From contig UQUL01000012.1 in NCBI GenBank assembly GCA_900544235.1, positions 1 through 55,274 on the forward strand: DNA of 55,274 nucleotides, given 5' to 3'. The translations under genes were made by a program, and so were the position numbers. Shown here piece by piece: positions 7,109 to 16,105 of this stretch (its first letter is position 1; each line of letters opens with the position of its first letter). The stretch comes from an uncultured Collinsella sp. (lineage in GTDB: Bacteria > Actinomycetota > Coriobacteriia > Coriobacteriales > Coriobacteriaceae). Below the pieces are notes generated by a model. The model searched no databases. It was not told where the DNA came from and saw nothing but the letters and a program-made list of their open reading frames with translations.

Positions 7109-8446
7109 ATGAACCAGCAGAACATCGATTACGTACTCCGCTCCGTAGAGCAGCGTGATATCCGCTTTGTGCGTCTGTGGTTTGTCGACATTCTCGGCCG
7201 CCTCAAGAACTTTGCCATCAGCCCCGAGGACCTCGAGGTCGCTTTTGAGGAGGGTATTGGCTTTGACGGCTCCGCCATCGAGGGCTTTGCTACGCCCGAG
7301 GAAGCCGACATGCTGGCGTTTCCCGATGCTTCGACCTTCCAGATCCTGCCGTGGCGCCCGAGCCACAACGGCGTCGCCCGCGTGTTCTGCGACGTGTGCA
7401 CTCCCGATCGCAAGCCGTTTGCCGGCGACCCGCGCGATGCCCTGCGCCGCATGTTCCGCAAGGCCGAAAAGGCCGGCTACCTGCTCAACGTGGGCGCCGA
7501 GCTGGAGTATTACTACTTTCCCGACGAGCACACCCCCGAGCCGCTCGACAACGTGGGCTACTTTGATCTTTCGGTGAGCGATGCCGCCCGCGACCTGCGC
7601 CGCAACACGGTCCTCACGCTCGAGAAGATGTCCGTGCCCGTGGAGTACACCTTCCATGCCGCCGGCCGCTCGCAGCACGGCATGAGCCTGCGCCACGCCG
7701 AGGCCCTGAGCATGTCCGACGCCATCACCACGGCCAAACTCATCATTAAGCAGCAAGCCTACGAGAGCGGTTGCCACGCCTCCTTTATGCCCAAGCCGTT
7801 GGCAGGCGAGGACGGCAGTGCTATGTTCCTGTGCCAGTCGCTATTCGACCACGACGGCAACAACGTCTTTTGGGGCGAGGACGACGAGAAGTACCATCTC
7901 TCCGACATCGCCAAACACTACATGGCCGGTATCCTGGCGCACGCGCGCGAGATCAGCGCCATCACCAACCCCACGGTCAACTCGTACAAGCGCATCACCA
8001 CGGGTGGCGACTCCGTACCGCAGTACGCCACGTGGGGCCTGCGCAACCGCGCGAGCATGGTTCGCATTCCGGTCTACAAGCCCGGCAAGCAGCTGTCCAC
8101 GCGCATCGAGCTTCGTAGCCCCGACCCCATGGCCAACCCGTACCTGGTCAACGCCGTCACGTTGGCGGCTGGTCTGGACGGCATCGAGCGCAAGCTGGAG
8201 CTCCCGCCCGAGGCCACGGCCGAGACGCTCAAGCTCACCGATCGTCAGATGCTCGAGGCCGGCTACACGCCGCTGCCGCGTTCGCTCAAAGAGGCGCTCG
8301 ACGTGTTTGAGGACTCGCAGTTTATGAAGGATGCCCTCGGCGAGCACATCCACAGCTTCTTCCTCAAAAAGAAGCGCGACGAGTGGCATAAGTTTGAGTC
8401 TACGATCACCGAGTGGGAGATTAAGCATTACCTGGCGAACTCCTAA
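7109..8446 (+). CDS. glnA: Glutamine synthetase, type I
   Basis: 445 aa. It makes glutamine from glutamate, ammonia and ATP in the cytoplasm. FVDILGRLKNFAI, GFDGSAIEGF, GAELEYYYF, NPTVNSYKR and NRASMVRIPVY are the conserved active-site blocks in order. The length and the lack of the NLYDLPP adenylylation loop near the C-terminus fit the alpha subtype found in Firmicutes and some Coriobacteriia, which is controlled by feedback rather than by GlnE. AAAGGGGAG precedes the ATG. A response-regulator-like gene follows after 50 bp, probably cotranscribed. Confidence 0.96.
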   Translation: MNQQNIDYVLRSVEQRDIRFVRLWFVDILGRLKNFAISPEDLEVAFEEGIGFDGSAIEGFATPEEADMLAFPDASTFQILPWRPSHNGVARVFCDVCTPDRKPFAGDPRDALRRMFRKAEKAGYLLNVGAELEYYYFPDEHTPEPLDNVGYFDLSVSDAARDLRRNTVLTLEKMSVPVEYTFHAAGRSQHGMSLRHAEALSMSDAITTAKLIIKQQAYESGCHASFMPKPLAGEDGSAMFLCQSLFDHDGNNVFWGEDDEKYHLSDIAKHYMAGILAHAREISAITNPTVNSYKRITTGGDSVPQYATWGLRNRASMVRIPVYKPGKQLSTRIELRSPDPMANPYLVNAVTLAAGLDGIERKLELPPEATAETLKLTDRQMLEAGYTPLPRSLKEALDVFEDSQFMKDALGEHIHSFFLKKKRDEWHKFESTITEWEIKHYLANS

Positions 8447-8496
8447 TCGCGCTGGCTTATTCCAGTGCGATTGAGCTCATTTCTTTGGAGGTCGAT

Positions 8497-9159
8497 ATGT
8501 CCGAAAAGAGTGCCCTGTTCATGGCGCGCACGACGCGCTTCCACGAGTTTGCCCGCAGCTTGACGACCACCCTGGGTGTCGAGGTGAGCCTGGCTACCCC
8601 CGATTCGCCGACTGCGTCGCACGACTTTGACCTGCTGATCCTCGATTCCGATGGCATCCGCAGCGACCGCATCGATCAGATTGCCAAATGGCTCGACGAC
8701 CGCGGCGGCGTCCCCATGTTGGTGATCGTCGACGACGAGGCGCTCGGTACTTTGCGCCTGCCCAATCACGCGCATGCCGACTTTGTATGCCCCACGGCGA
8801 CGCCCAACGAACTCAAGGCTCGCGCACAGCGCCTGATGGGCGAGGAGGAGACCGTCACCGCCGACGATGTACTCAACATCGACAACCTCGAGATCAACTT
8901 GGCTACCTACCAGGTGACACTCGATAACGAGCCCATCGACCTGACGCTGATGGAGTACTCGCTGCTGAGCTTTTTGGCGACGCACCCCAACCGTGCCTAC
9001 AGCCGCGAAGTGCTGCTGCACCGCGTGTGGGGCTTTGAGTACTGCGGCGGCACGCGCACCGTCGACGTGCACATTCGACGCATCCGCTCCAAGGTGGGTC
9101 CGCAGATCGCGGCGCACATCACCACCGTCCGCGGCGTGGGCTATCTGTTTAAGGACTAG
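8497..9159 (+). CDS. Orphan OmpR-type winged-helix regulator, GlnR-like
   Basis: 220 aa from the ATG at 8497, which follows TTTGGAGG; an in-frame TTG at 8485 lies in that site. Residues ~1-110 are a receiver-like domain with a degenerate phosphoacceptor pocket (LLILDSDG). Residues ~125-220 are an OmpR winged helix (NEPIDLTLMEYSLLSFLATHPNRAYSREVLLHRVWG, RTVDVHIRRIRSKV, TTVRGVGYLF). No sensor kinase is nearby. Size, domain pattern and position directly after glnA match actinobacterial GlnR, an orphan regulator of nitrogen genes. That identity is inferred from context, so I give no symbol. Confidence 0.8.
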   Translation: MSEKSALFMARTTRFHEFARSLTTTLGVEVSLATPDSPTASHDFDLLILDSDGIRSDRIDQIAKWLDDRGGVPMLVIVDDEALGTLRLPNHAHADFVCPTATPNELKARAQRLMGEEETVTADDVLNIDNLEINLATYQVTLDNEPIDLTLMEYSLLSFLATHPNRAYSREVLLHRVWGFEYCGGTRTVDVHIRRIRSKVGPQIAAHITTVRGVGYLFKD

Positions 9160-9163
9160 ATTT

Positions 9164-9200
9164 CCACCACAAAGGGGACAGGCACTTTTGTGGTGGTTTT
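9164..9200 (+). terminator. CCACCACAAAGG-family hairpin repeat with T-run (copy 1)
   Basis: CCACCACAAA pairs with TTTGTGGTGG (9187-9196) and is followed by TTTTG. It lies 4 bp after the stop codon of the GlnR-like gene, so it is a likely terminator for the glnA operon. It is also one of five copies of a dispersed repeat in this window. Confidence 0.8.
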
Positions 9201-9314
9201 GACACAGGTACGGATTCCTTTCGGGTCTGCGGCAGAACTTAAGCCTTCCTAAAAGATTGCGTTCTCATACACGTTCGCCCGCATATTGGGGTACAACTCA
9301 ACGTGAACAATGAT

Positions 9315-9338
9315 GGCCCGCCACATGTTTGGCGGGCC
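9315..9338 (+). promoter_or_regulatory. Hairpin in the htrA leader
   Basis: GGCCCGCC (9315-9322) pairs perfectly with GGCGGGCC (9331-9338), followed by TTTGGTTATTT. It ends 29 bp before the htrA start codon. It could be an attenuator or the end of a short upstream transcript; the T-run is broken. Confidence 0.5.
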
Positions 9339-9367
9339 TTTGGTTATTTGACGAAAGGATCGCAGCC

Positions 9368-10828
9368 ATGAGCGAGAACGATTCCCAGCGTCCCCAGGAC
9401 GCGGGCAACGCCGGCGAGACTCAGCAGCAACCGCGCGTACAGGTTGAGTCGACGCCTGCCGGTAGCAACATTCCCTACGTGCAGGCTTACGACACGCAGA
9501 CCGGCAAGCCGCTGGGCGGCCAACAGGTCGTGAACAAGCACACGGTAGTCAAGACCAAGACCAAAAAGCTGCCGATCTTTATTACGGCACTCGCCGGCTG
9601 TGCCTGCGGAGCCCTGCTGGTCATTGCGCTCATTATGAGCGGCACGCTCGATATCGGTGGCGGCAAGAATGCCGTGACGGCGGGCGCTTCGGGTTCATCG
9701 ACGCAAAAGATCACGATCGATTCCGAGGACACCACACTTGCCGAGGCCGTTTCTGCCAAGGCCCTCCCCTCCGTCGTTTCCATCACCGCCACTTCGAGCG
9801 GTAGCCAGAATGGCTCGCTTTCGCAGTCTGCTGACGAGTCGGATAGTTCGGGCAGCGTCGGTTCGGGCGTTGTGCTCGATACCGAGGGTCACATCCTCAC
9901 CAACAACCACGTGGTCGATGGTTACGACCAGTACGTGGTGACCATGGACGACGGCACCACCTATGAGGCCGAGTTCGTGGGCAACGATGCCTCGAGTGAC
10001 CTCGCCGTCATCAAACTCAAGGACGCCGACGCCTCCAAGCTCACGCCGATCGAGATCGGCGACTCCTCCAAGCTCAACGTGGGCGAGTGGGTTATGGCGA
10101 TCGGCTCGCCGTTTGGCAACGAGCAGTCTGTCTCCACGGGCATTGTGTCGGCGCTCTACCGCTCCACGGCCATGAGCTCTACCAGCGGTAACACCATCTA
10201 TGCCAACATGATCCAGACCGATGCCGCCATCAACCCGGGCAACTCCGGCGGCGCGCTCGTCAACGACAATGGCGAGCTGGTGGGTATCAACTCGCTCATC
10301 GAGAGCTACTCGGGCTCCAGCTCGGGCGTGGGTTTTGCCATTCCGGTCAACTACGCCAAGAACATTGCCGACCAGATCATCGACGGCAAGACGCCGGTGC
10401 ATCCGTACATGGGCGCTACGCTTTCGAGCGTCAACGCGCTCAACGCCCGCACCAACAAGCTGAGCACCGATAGCGGCGCCTATGTGGCGAGCGTCGTCGA
10501 GGATGGTCCTGCTGCCAAGGCCGGCATTCAGGAGGGCGACGTCATCACCAAGCTGGGCGACGACGAGATCACGAGCGCCGATGGCCTGATCATCGCGCTG
10601 CGCAGCCACGAGGTGGGCGAGAAGGTCGAGATCACGCTCATGCGCGGCAAGGAAGAGAAGAAGGTCACCGTCGAGCTGGGCTCCGACGAGGAGCTGCAGA
10701 ACCAGCAACAGGACGACAGTTCGACTGACACCGGCAACGGCGGTATTACCGACGAGCAGCTGCGCCAGTACCTGGAGGAGCTGTTAGGCCAGCAGGGCCA
10801 GGGTCAGGGCTACGGCCAGGGCTACTAG
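9368..10828 (+). CDS. HtrA/DegP-type membrane-anchored serine protease
   Basis: 486 aa from the ATG at 9368 (AAAGGAT upstream). A disordered cytoplasmic N-terminus (~70 residues) precedes one membrane segment (LPIFITALAGCACGALLVIALIM), so the protease faces outside. The trypsin-like domain carries the triad H181 (TNNHVVDG), D211 (SDLAVIKL) and S293 (GNSGGALV). One PDZ domain follows (~residues 350-445: GAYVASVVEDGPAAKAGIQ). The tail is rich in Q and G and ends in GQGQGYGQGY. HtrA proteins degrade misfolded surface proteins. The gene stands alone between two hairpins. Confidence 0.92.
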   Translation: MSENDSQRPQDAGNAGETQQQPRVQVESTPAGSNIPYVQAYDTQTGKPLGGQQVVNKHTVVKTKTKKLPIFITALAGCACGALLVIALIMSGTLDIGGGKNAVTAGASGSSTQKITIDSEDTTLAEAVSAKALPSVVSITATSSGSQNGSLSQSADESDSSGSVGSGVVLDTEGHILTNNHVVDGYDQYVVTMDDGTTYEAEFVGNDASSDLAVIKLKDADASKLTPIEIGDSSKLNVGEWVMAIGSPFGNEQSVSTGIVSALYRSTAMSSTSGNTIYANMIQTDAAINPGNSGGALVNDNGELVGINSLIESYSGSSSGVGFAIPVNYAKNIADQIIDGKTPVHPYMGATLSSVNALNARTNKLSTDSGAYVASVVEDGPAAKAGIQEGDVITKLGDDEITSADGLIIALRSHEVGEKVEITLMRGKEEKKVTVELGSDEELQNQQQDDSSTDTGNGGITDEQLRQYLEELLGQQGQGQGYGQGY

Positions 10829-10854
10829 CGAGCCGTTTCGCTCATACCGATGCC

Positions 10855-10893
10855 AGAGGGGCTGTCCCACCAACGCGGGACAGCCCCTCTTTT
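10855..10893 (+). terminator. Rho-independent terminator of htrA
   Basis: AGAGGGGCTGTCCC (10855-10868) and GGGACAGCCCCTCT (10877-10890) form a perfect 14-bp stem, followed by TTTCTT. Confidence 0.92.
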
Positions 10894-10965
10894 CTTATTG
10901 ATCCGTTGGGGACGGAGAAAAACGGATCACTTGTGGCTGGCAAGAGGCCTGGTTCGTAATGGTCT

Positions 10966-11167
10966 GGACAGTTAGTTCAGATACGTATAAATCTGGGGCA
11001 GCTTGGGATGCGTTTTGAGCAATTTTTGATTGGGATGGGGCTCGGATGGGTGTTTGGAAGGGAGAGTGGGACGTTTACATGGTCTCGAGGAGCCCAAAAT
11101 TAGTCGAAACAGAGGTGTTCGTGCCTGATCCAGCTCTAGGATTTATACGTATCTGAACTAACTGTCC
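10966..11167. mobile_element. 202-bp MITE-like element with 28-bp perfect inverted ends
   Basis: Positions 10966-10993 (GGACAGTTAGTTCAGATACG...) and 11140-11167 are exact reverse complements over 28 bp. The ~146 bp between them contain no credible gene. This suggests a non-autonomous transposable element or a very long hairpin RNA. I see no clear target-site duplication. Together with the htrA terminator and the ligA promoter it accounts for the gap 10829-11275. Confidence 0.65.
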
Positions 11168-11275
11168 GTCCCGGTCTGGCCGCTGCCGATTCGGTGCGGT
11201 TCGAAAGGGCTATTCGGCCCCGTTGCGACCGGTGGTACTCTAGTATCCGTTTGAAATCGAGCGAAGGAGTGCGCT

Positions 11276-13504
11276 ATGGAGCAATCGAGCCTGTTTGGTG
11301 ACGGCGTGGACATCGATACCGAAACGCCCACGACCGCGGATGCCGCTGCACCGACCGACGCCCGTGCCCAGGCGGCAGCGCGCGCAGCCGAGCTGCGCCA
11401 CGAGCTCGACTACCACGCCTATCGCTACTACATGCTCGATGCGCCCGAGATCACGGACGCCGCCTTTGACAAAATGCTCGTTGAGCTGCAGGAAATCGAG
11501 GCCACCTACCCCGACCTGGTGACGCCCGACAGCTACACCCAACGTGTGGGCGGGTACGTGAGCGAGCAGTTTACGCCGGTCACGCATATGGCGCGCATGT
11601 ATTCCATGGACGATGCCATGGATCTGGACGAGCTCGACGCATGGCTCCAGCGCACCGAGGATGCGCTCGGTGCTGGTAGCGTCACCTATACCTGCGAGCT
11701 TAAGATCGACGGTCTGGGCGTGGCGCTTACCTACCAAAACGGCACCTTCGTGCGCGCGGCAACGCGCGGCGACGGCACCACGGGCGAGGACGTATCGCTC
11801 AACGTCCGTACCATCAAGGATGTGCCCATGCATCTGTCCGAGGCGGCGCTCGCCCACATGGGCGCTGACCGCGAGCGCACCATTGAGGTACGCGGCGAGG
11901 TCTATATGCCCAAGGGCAGCTTTGTTCGTCTGAATGAAGAGGCCGATGCCGAGGGGCGCGATCCCTTCGCCAACCCGCGCAACGCCGCCGCCGGTAGCCT
12001 GCGCCAAAAAGACCCCAAGATCACGGCGCGCCGCGATCTTGCCACCTTTATCTATGCCATCGCCGATACCGACCCGCTGCACGTCCACAGCCAGCGCGAG
12101 TTCCTCGACTGGCTGCGTAGCGCCGGCTTTAGCGTCAACCCCAACGTGGCACGCTGCGCTACGCCGACCGAGGTTCACGAGTTCTGTGCCCAGGCGCTCG
12201 AGCACCGCGGCGACCTGGATTACGACATCGACGGCGTGGTCGTAAAGGTCGACAGCTTTCAGCAGCAGCTTGACCTGGGCTTTACCGCCCGCGCGCCGCG
12301 CTGGGCCATTGCCTTTAAGTTCCCGCCCGAGGAAAAGCAGACCGTCCTGCGCGAAATTTGCATCCAGGTGGGCCGCACCGGTGTGCTCACGCCGGTCGCC
12401 GAGTTCGACCCGGTGACGGTCGCCGGCTCCACCATCGCGCGCGCCACGCTGCACAACATCGACGAGATTCGCCGCAAAAACGTGCGCGAGGGCGATACCA
12501 TCATCGTGCACAAGGCAGGCGACGTAATCCCCGAGGTCGTGGGCCCGGTACTCGATAAGCGCCCGGCCGATTCGGTCGACTGGCACATGCCCGAGGTCTG
12601 CCCCGTGTGCGGCAGCCCCGTGGTCCACGAGGACGGCGAGGTCGCTTACCGCTGCGTCTCCATCGACTGCCCCGCGCAGCTCAAGGAGCGCCTGCTCCAC
12701 TGGGTGAGTCGCGGCTGCATGGACGTCGACGGCCTAGGCGACGAGATTGTCGACAAGATGATCGCCGCCGGGCTGATTCACGACGTCGCGGACTTCTACC
12801 AGCTCACGGTTGACGATATCGCCGGCCTGGACACGGGGCGCACCTATGCCGGCTCCAACAGCAAAAAGGGCGTCAAGAAGGGCGACCCCATTCCGGTAGG
12901 CCTCAAGACGGCCGAGAAAATCATCGCCGAGCTCAACAAGTCCAAGAGCCAGCCGCTCGGTCGCGTGCTGTTTGCCCTGGGTATCCGCCACGTGGGCAAG
13001 AGCGTGGGCGAGGTTATCGCCGAGCGATTCCTGTCGATTGACAAGCTCATCTTGGCGAGCGAAGAGGATATTGCCGAGTGCGAGGGCATCGGTCCCAAGA
13101 TTGCGGCGAGCGTCAAGCAGTTCCTGGCCGTGCCCGAGAACCTTGCCGTGCTGGAGCGCCTGCGCCAGGCGGGCCTGTCGCTCGAGGTCGACTTGGGCGC
13201 CGCGCACGCGCAAGCCGCAGCCGACGCTGGCGTGGCGGGCGAGCTCGCCGACGCACAGCCACTCGCGGGTCTGACCTTCGTGCTCACCGGCACGCTCGTC
13301 AACCGCACGCGCGACGAGGCGGGCGCGGCACTCAAGGTGCTTGGCGCCAAGGTTTCGGGCAGCGTGTCAAAGAAGACGAGCTATCTGGTCGCCGGCCCCA
13401 AAGCGGGCTCAAAGCTCACCAAGGCCGAGCAGCTGGGTGTGCCCGTGTTGGATGAGGCGGCACTTGAACAGATTTTGGCGACGGGTAGGGTCCCGGAGGC
13501 ATAA
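11276..13504 (+). CDS. ligA: NAD-dependent DNA ligase LigA
   Basis: 742 aa, slightly longer than the usual ~670. It seals nicks in DNA using NAD, in replication and repair. The Ia domain and nucleotidyltransferase come first, with the AMP-accepting lysine K143 in ELKIDGLG. The OB fold, a four-cysteine zinc finger (CPVCGSP...CVSIDCP, ~residues 442-465), helix-hairpin-helix repeats and a C-terminal BRCT domain (LAGLTFVLTGTL, KKTSYLVAG) follow. A charged insert TYAGSNSKKGVKKGDP (~residues 523-538) adds to the length. The N-terminal ~35 residues (TPTTADAAAPTDARAQ) are low-complexity. AGCGAAGGAG precedes the ATG. Confidence 0.97.
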   Translation: MEQSSLFGDGVDIDTETPTTADAAAPTDARAQAAARAAELRHELDYHAYRYYMLDAPEITDAAFDKMLVELQEIEATYPDLVTPDSYTQRVGGYVSEQFTPVTHMARMYSMDDAMDLDELDAWLQRTEDALGAGSVTYTCELKIDGLGVALTYQNGTFVRAATRGDGTTGEDVSLNVRTIKDVPMHLSEAALAHMGADRERTIEVRGEVYMPKGSFVRLNEEADAEGRDPFANPRNAAAGSLRQKDPKITARRDLATFIYAIADTDPLHVHSQREFLDWLRSAGFSVNPNVARCATPTEVHEFCAQALEHRGDLDYDIDGVVVKVDSFQQQLDLGFTARAPRWAIAFKFPPEEKQTVLREICIQVGRTGVLTPVAEFDPVTVAGSTIARATLHNIDEIRRKNVREGDTIIVHKAGDVIPEVVGPVLDKRPADSVDWHMPEVCPVCGSPVVHEDGEVAYRCVSIDCPAQLKERLLHWVSRGCMDVDGLGDEIVDKMIAAGLIHDVADFYQLTVDDIAGLDTGRTYAGSNSKKGVKKGDPIPVGLKTAEKIIAELNKSKSQPLGRVLFALGIRHVGKSVGEVIAERFLSIDKLILASEEDIAECEGIGPKIAASVKQFLAVPENLAVLERLRQAGLSLEVDLGAAHAQAAADAGVAGELADAQPLAGLTFVLTGTLVNRTRDEAGAALKVLGAKVSGSVSKKTSYLVAGPKAGSKLTKAEQLGVPVLDEAALEQILATGRVPEA

Positions 13505-13514
13505 TGATTTGTTA

Positions 13515-13540
13515 AGGAACTGCGCAGAGGCTCAGTTCCT
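13515..13540. terminator. Bidirectional hairpin between convergent ligA and the lipoprotein-like gene
   Basis: AGGAACTG (13515-13522) pairs with CAGTTCCT (13533-13540) in the short gap between converging genes. No long T-run is visible on either side. Confidence 0.45.
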
Positions 13541-13926
13541 CAACATCTCCTTATAGTGTTTGCCTGTTCAATTTCGATATCGTTTCCCTCGTATGATCCA
13601 GATGCGTCTACCGACTCAAAGCGTGAGTAGGAAACTCTTGTCCCAACTTTGATTTGGGAAAGCTTGTCTTTGATTCGGCCAGATGAGGGGAATGTAATCC
13701 GGGTTTGCTTTCCAGCGTCGGTGTAGCGGGGACTGTTGTCTGTTTGGATTACGAGTTCCGTTCCCTCAATAGAATGAACGCTGCCGGCTCCAAAGACAAG
13801 GTAATCATCTCCTCCGCTATAGCGGGCTCTATCTGTGCATGAAGAAACGGATGCAAACATAGCGAAAATCACCAATATCGTAACCAGGGCAAAGGCCGTG
13901 GTGCCATAGCATTTTGATGGTGCCAT
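13540..13926 (-). CDS. Small secreted or lipoprotein-like protein of unknown function
   Basis: 128 aa from the ATG at 13926; a TTG at 13938 is also in frame but overlaps the upstream stop codon. The N-terminus has a hydrophobic segment (TTAFALVTILVIFAMFASVSSC) ending in a cysteine that could be lipidated, though VSSC is a weak lipobox. The rest (~95 residues) is a soluble extracellular part with patterns such as GTELVIQTDNSPRY and RITFPSSGRIKDK that suggest a small beta-rich domain. It begins 5 bp after the stop codon of the cysteine-peptidase-like gene, so the two are probably cotranscribed and may work together at the cell surface. Base composition is lower in GC than the neighbours. I do not recognise the family. 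Confidence 0.65.
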   Translation of the reverse strand: MAPSKCYGTTAFALVTILVIFAMFASVSSCTDRARYSGGDDYLVFGAGSVHSIEGTELVIQTDNSPRYTDAGKQTRITFPSSGRIKDKLSQIKVGTRVSYSRFESVDASGSYEGNDIEIEQANTIRRC

Positions 13927-13931
13927 CCGGT

Positions 13932-15104
13932 CTACCAAAAGACTGTTCCGTTCAATTTGACCATATTGGGCGTTGCATAGTTAATCGCTCGGGGATAAGT
14001 GTTCCATCCGTCGAATACTTCGAGCCACTGCAGTTCGATGCCAGAGCTTCCATTATGCCCAGTAAAATAGCCAGTTACCGTGACTGTATGACCTGATAGC
14101 TCGACGGATCCTTCACTGTTTCGGCTGTTGATCCACATATGATACAAGCCGATATTCCCTTGATCGATAGTTGCTCTGTACTGAGCGAATTGAGGCTGAT
14201 AACCGAAAAATTGAGTATTAAGTGCTCTACCCTTTTGAGCGGCAAGACTTTTAAACGGAACAATTCCATCTGGGATGATCGTGCTTCCGTACTCGACGCC
14301 CTGATCATTGGTCTTATACGTTGTTGTGCCAGTGACGTTCCATATTTCTTTATAATAATCGGGATTAAATTGATTAGCGTTTGAACTGGTGAGACCGTAA
14401 TGCATTGATACAGCGTACAAGGCAGAAACGACGCATGCATACTTATTAGTGCGGGCTTCAACTAATGATTCCGAGACTCCTCGGAACGGTATTCCGTTTA
14501 AATCGTCTATTTGGAAATGCAACATCAAGTCATCTTCATTGATAATGACTGCATCCCATGAAGTTGGGTTATTGCTTTGAGGTGCTATACCCTTTTCGGT
14601 GACAATTGGGACAGACCGTATATTGTTATAGTTGGTTACACAGTCTCTAGTTCCTGGCACCAAAGTTCCATATTCAATATCGTTGTACGAAATTAGTACG
14701 GTTGGGTTTGTGGCCTGTTGGCCGGAATAAGTTGAAATGGCGTTTGATAGAGAAGCTGAAATCGGAAGAATGGTATCGCCGAGGGTTATCTCCTTCAGAA
14801 GCCCAGGATATGATGCGTCAAGTATTAAATAACCGTAGGGGCTTCCTTCCCTTGTGACACTGATTTCATAGCCACAGATAAGGCCGATTTGTTGGCATAC
14901 GGGAACGATTTGCTCGATCTCTAAGTTCGCGGATCCGTCGACGATGGGCAACAGGGAAAGCGCGTAGTCTTGTGCTAGGTCTGATGTAAAAGCGACGGAT
15001 GAGTTTGAGTCGGCAGCGAATACTCTTGTTGGGCGTGACGCGGATAAGCCGATGATCGAGGCTAGGCCGAGAAGAAACGAGCGACGTGATTGAACTCTGG
15101 GCAT
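13932..15104 (-). CDS. Tat-exported C39/C10-like cysteine peptidase homologue
   Basis: 390 aa. The N-terminus SRRSFLLGLASIIGLSAS is a twin-arginine signal with a hydrophobic core and a likely cleavage near VFAAD, so the protein is exported folded. An N-terminal part (~residues 40-120) resembles the prodomain of streptopain-type proteases. The papain-like core carries C224 in NKYACVVSALYA and H339 in SGHTVTVTGYF, with WLEVFDGWN downstream for the third residue. I therefore expect a cysteine peptidase or bacteriocin-processing-like fold; activity is not proven. GC content is clearly lower than in ligA or the MerR gene, which suggests recent transfer. GGCAGGAG precedes the ATG. The small lipoprotein-like gene follows at once. 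Confidence 0.7.
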   Translation of the reverse strand: MPRVQSRRSFLLGLASIIGLSASRPTRVFAADSNSSVAFTSDLAQDYALSLLPIVDGSANLEIEQIVPVCQQIGLICGYEISVTREGSPYGYLILDASYPGLLKEITLGDTILPISASLSNAISTYSGQQATNPTVLISYNDIEYGTLVPGTRDCVTNYNNIRSVPIVTEKGIAPQSNNPTSWDAVIINEDDLMLHFQIDDLNGIPFRGVSESLVEARTNKYACVVSALYAVSMHYGLTSSNANQFNPDYYKEIWNVTGTTTYKTNDQGVEYGSTIIPDGIVPFKSLAAQKGRALNTQFFGYQPQFAQYRATIDQGNIGLYHMWINSRNSEGSVELSGHTVTVTGYFTGHNGSSGIELQWLEVFDGWNTYPRAINYATPNMVKLNGTVFW

Positions 15105-15212
15105 AATGTCTCCTGCCTATGGGGGGCAATATGCTGTCATTTTATTTGCTACATAATACAATCTAATTCGGATTAAGGTAAATGGATGGAATTGCTCGAT
15201 AAATGGTAGTGA

Positions 15213-16052
15213 TTAGCGGACCGGTATCGCGATCCTCGTCACATACGCCCCCGGGTCGTCGCTGATGATGTCGTCGATCAGGGCGATCTCGCGCGAGGGA
15301 CCGGCGGGTGTCAGGTTGCGCTCGCGCATATAGCTGAGCAGCTGCTCATAGCGTGGGGTTGCTTGCCCGTGCGTGCCGCGAAAGCTAATGGTCAGGCAGC
15401 GCGCGGCGCGTCGCGTCTCGAGGTCGCCCACGTAATCATCGGTGTCATCGAGCAGCAAAAAGACCTCGTCGTAGCCATCAAAGTCGCCGGCGGCGAGGCG
15501 CTCGGCGCTAATCCCAACGCCCAAGTTGCCCAGAAAGACAAAGGTCTCGTGCTGGCCCTTCTGCAGCTGACGAATCTGCCACTCCAGCGCATAGGCGTCG
15601 GTAGGCTTGACGCGTTCGCGCAATACGGCGCAGCGAAGCTCGGGCGCATCGATTGCGCAAATGGTATCGAGCTCGGTGTTCAGGGCATTGTGAAGCAGGG
15701 CAAGCCGGTTGTCGATCTTGCGCGACACGCGCTCCAGCTCGCGGCGCTTGCGCTCGATGAGCTCCTGCTGCTGAGCCAGCTGCCGCTGCATAAGGTTCAC
15801 GTCGCGCGTGGTCACAAACTCACGGATTAGCGCGAGCGGCAAGTCGAGAACACGCAGGTGGCTGATGGTGTTGAGAGTGGAGAGCTGCCGCGATCCGTAG
15901 TAGCGGTACCCACTCGCCGGATCGATGTGTGCCGGGTCCAGCAAGCCCATCTGCTCGTAATGGCGCAACGTGCCCACGCTTAGGTTAAACAAGCGCGCCA
16001 CCTCGCCAATGCGGAGCAGACCCTCGGTATGTTCAGTTGGCGAGTCGGTCAT
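15213..16052 (-). CDS. MerR-family regulator with effector-binding domain
   Basis: 279 aa. Residues ~12-80 are a MerR winged helix (LLRIGEVARLFNLSVGTLRHYEQMGLL, YRYYGSRQLSTLNTISHLRVL), followed by a long coiled coil (QLAQQQELIERKRRELERVSRKIDNR) for dimerisation. The C-terminal ~140 residues are a GyrI/BmrR-like ligand-binding region. BmrR-type proteins bind drugs and activate an exporter gene. The gene lies 53 bp downstream of the MATE exporter on the same strand, which fits control of that exporter; a MerR-like operator is visible at the MATE promoter. AAAGGAG precedes the ATG. Confidence 0.88.
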   Translation of the reverse strand: MTDSPTEHTEGLLRIGEVARLFNLSVGTLRHYEQMGLLDPAHIDPASGYRYYGSRQLSTLNTISHLRVLDLPLALIREFVTTRDVNLMQRQLAQQQELIERKRRELERVSRKIDNRLALLHNALNTELDTICAIDAPELRCAVLRERVKPTDAYALEWQIRQLQKGQHETFVFLGNLGVGISAERLAAGDFDGYDEVFLLLDDTDDYVGDLETRRAARCLTISFRGTHGQATPRYEQLLSYMRERNLTPAGPSREIALIDDIISDDPGAYVTRIAIPVR

Positions 16053-16105
16053 GGCGCCGCTCCTTTCAATGGACGGGGAAGGGGCGCCAGACTCGCGTTG
16101 CCCCG

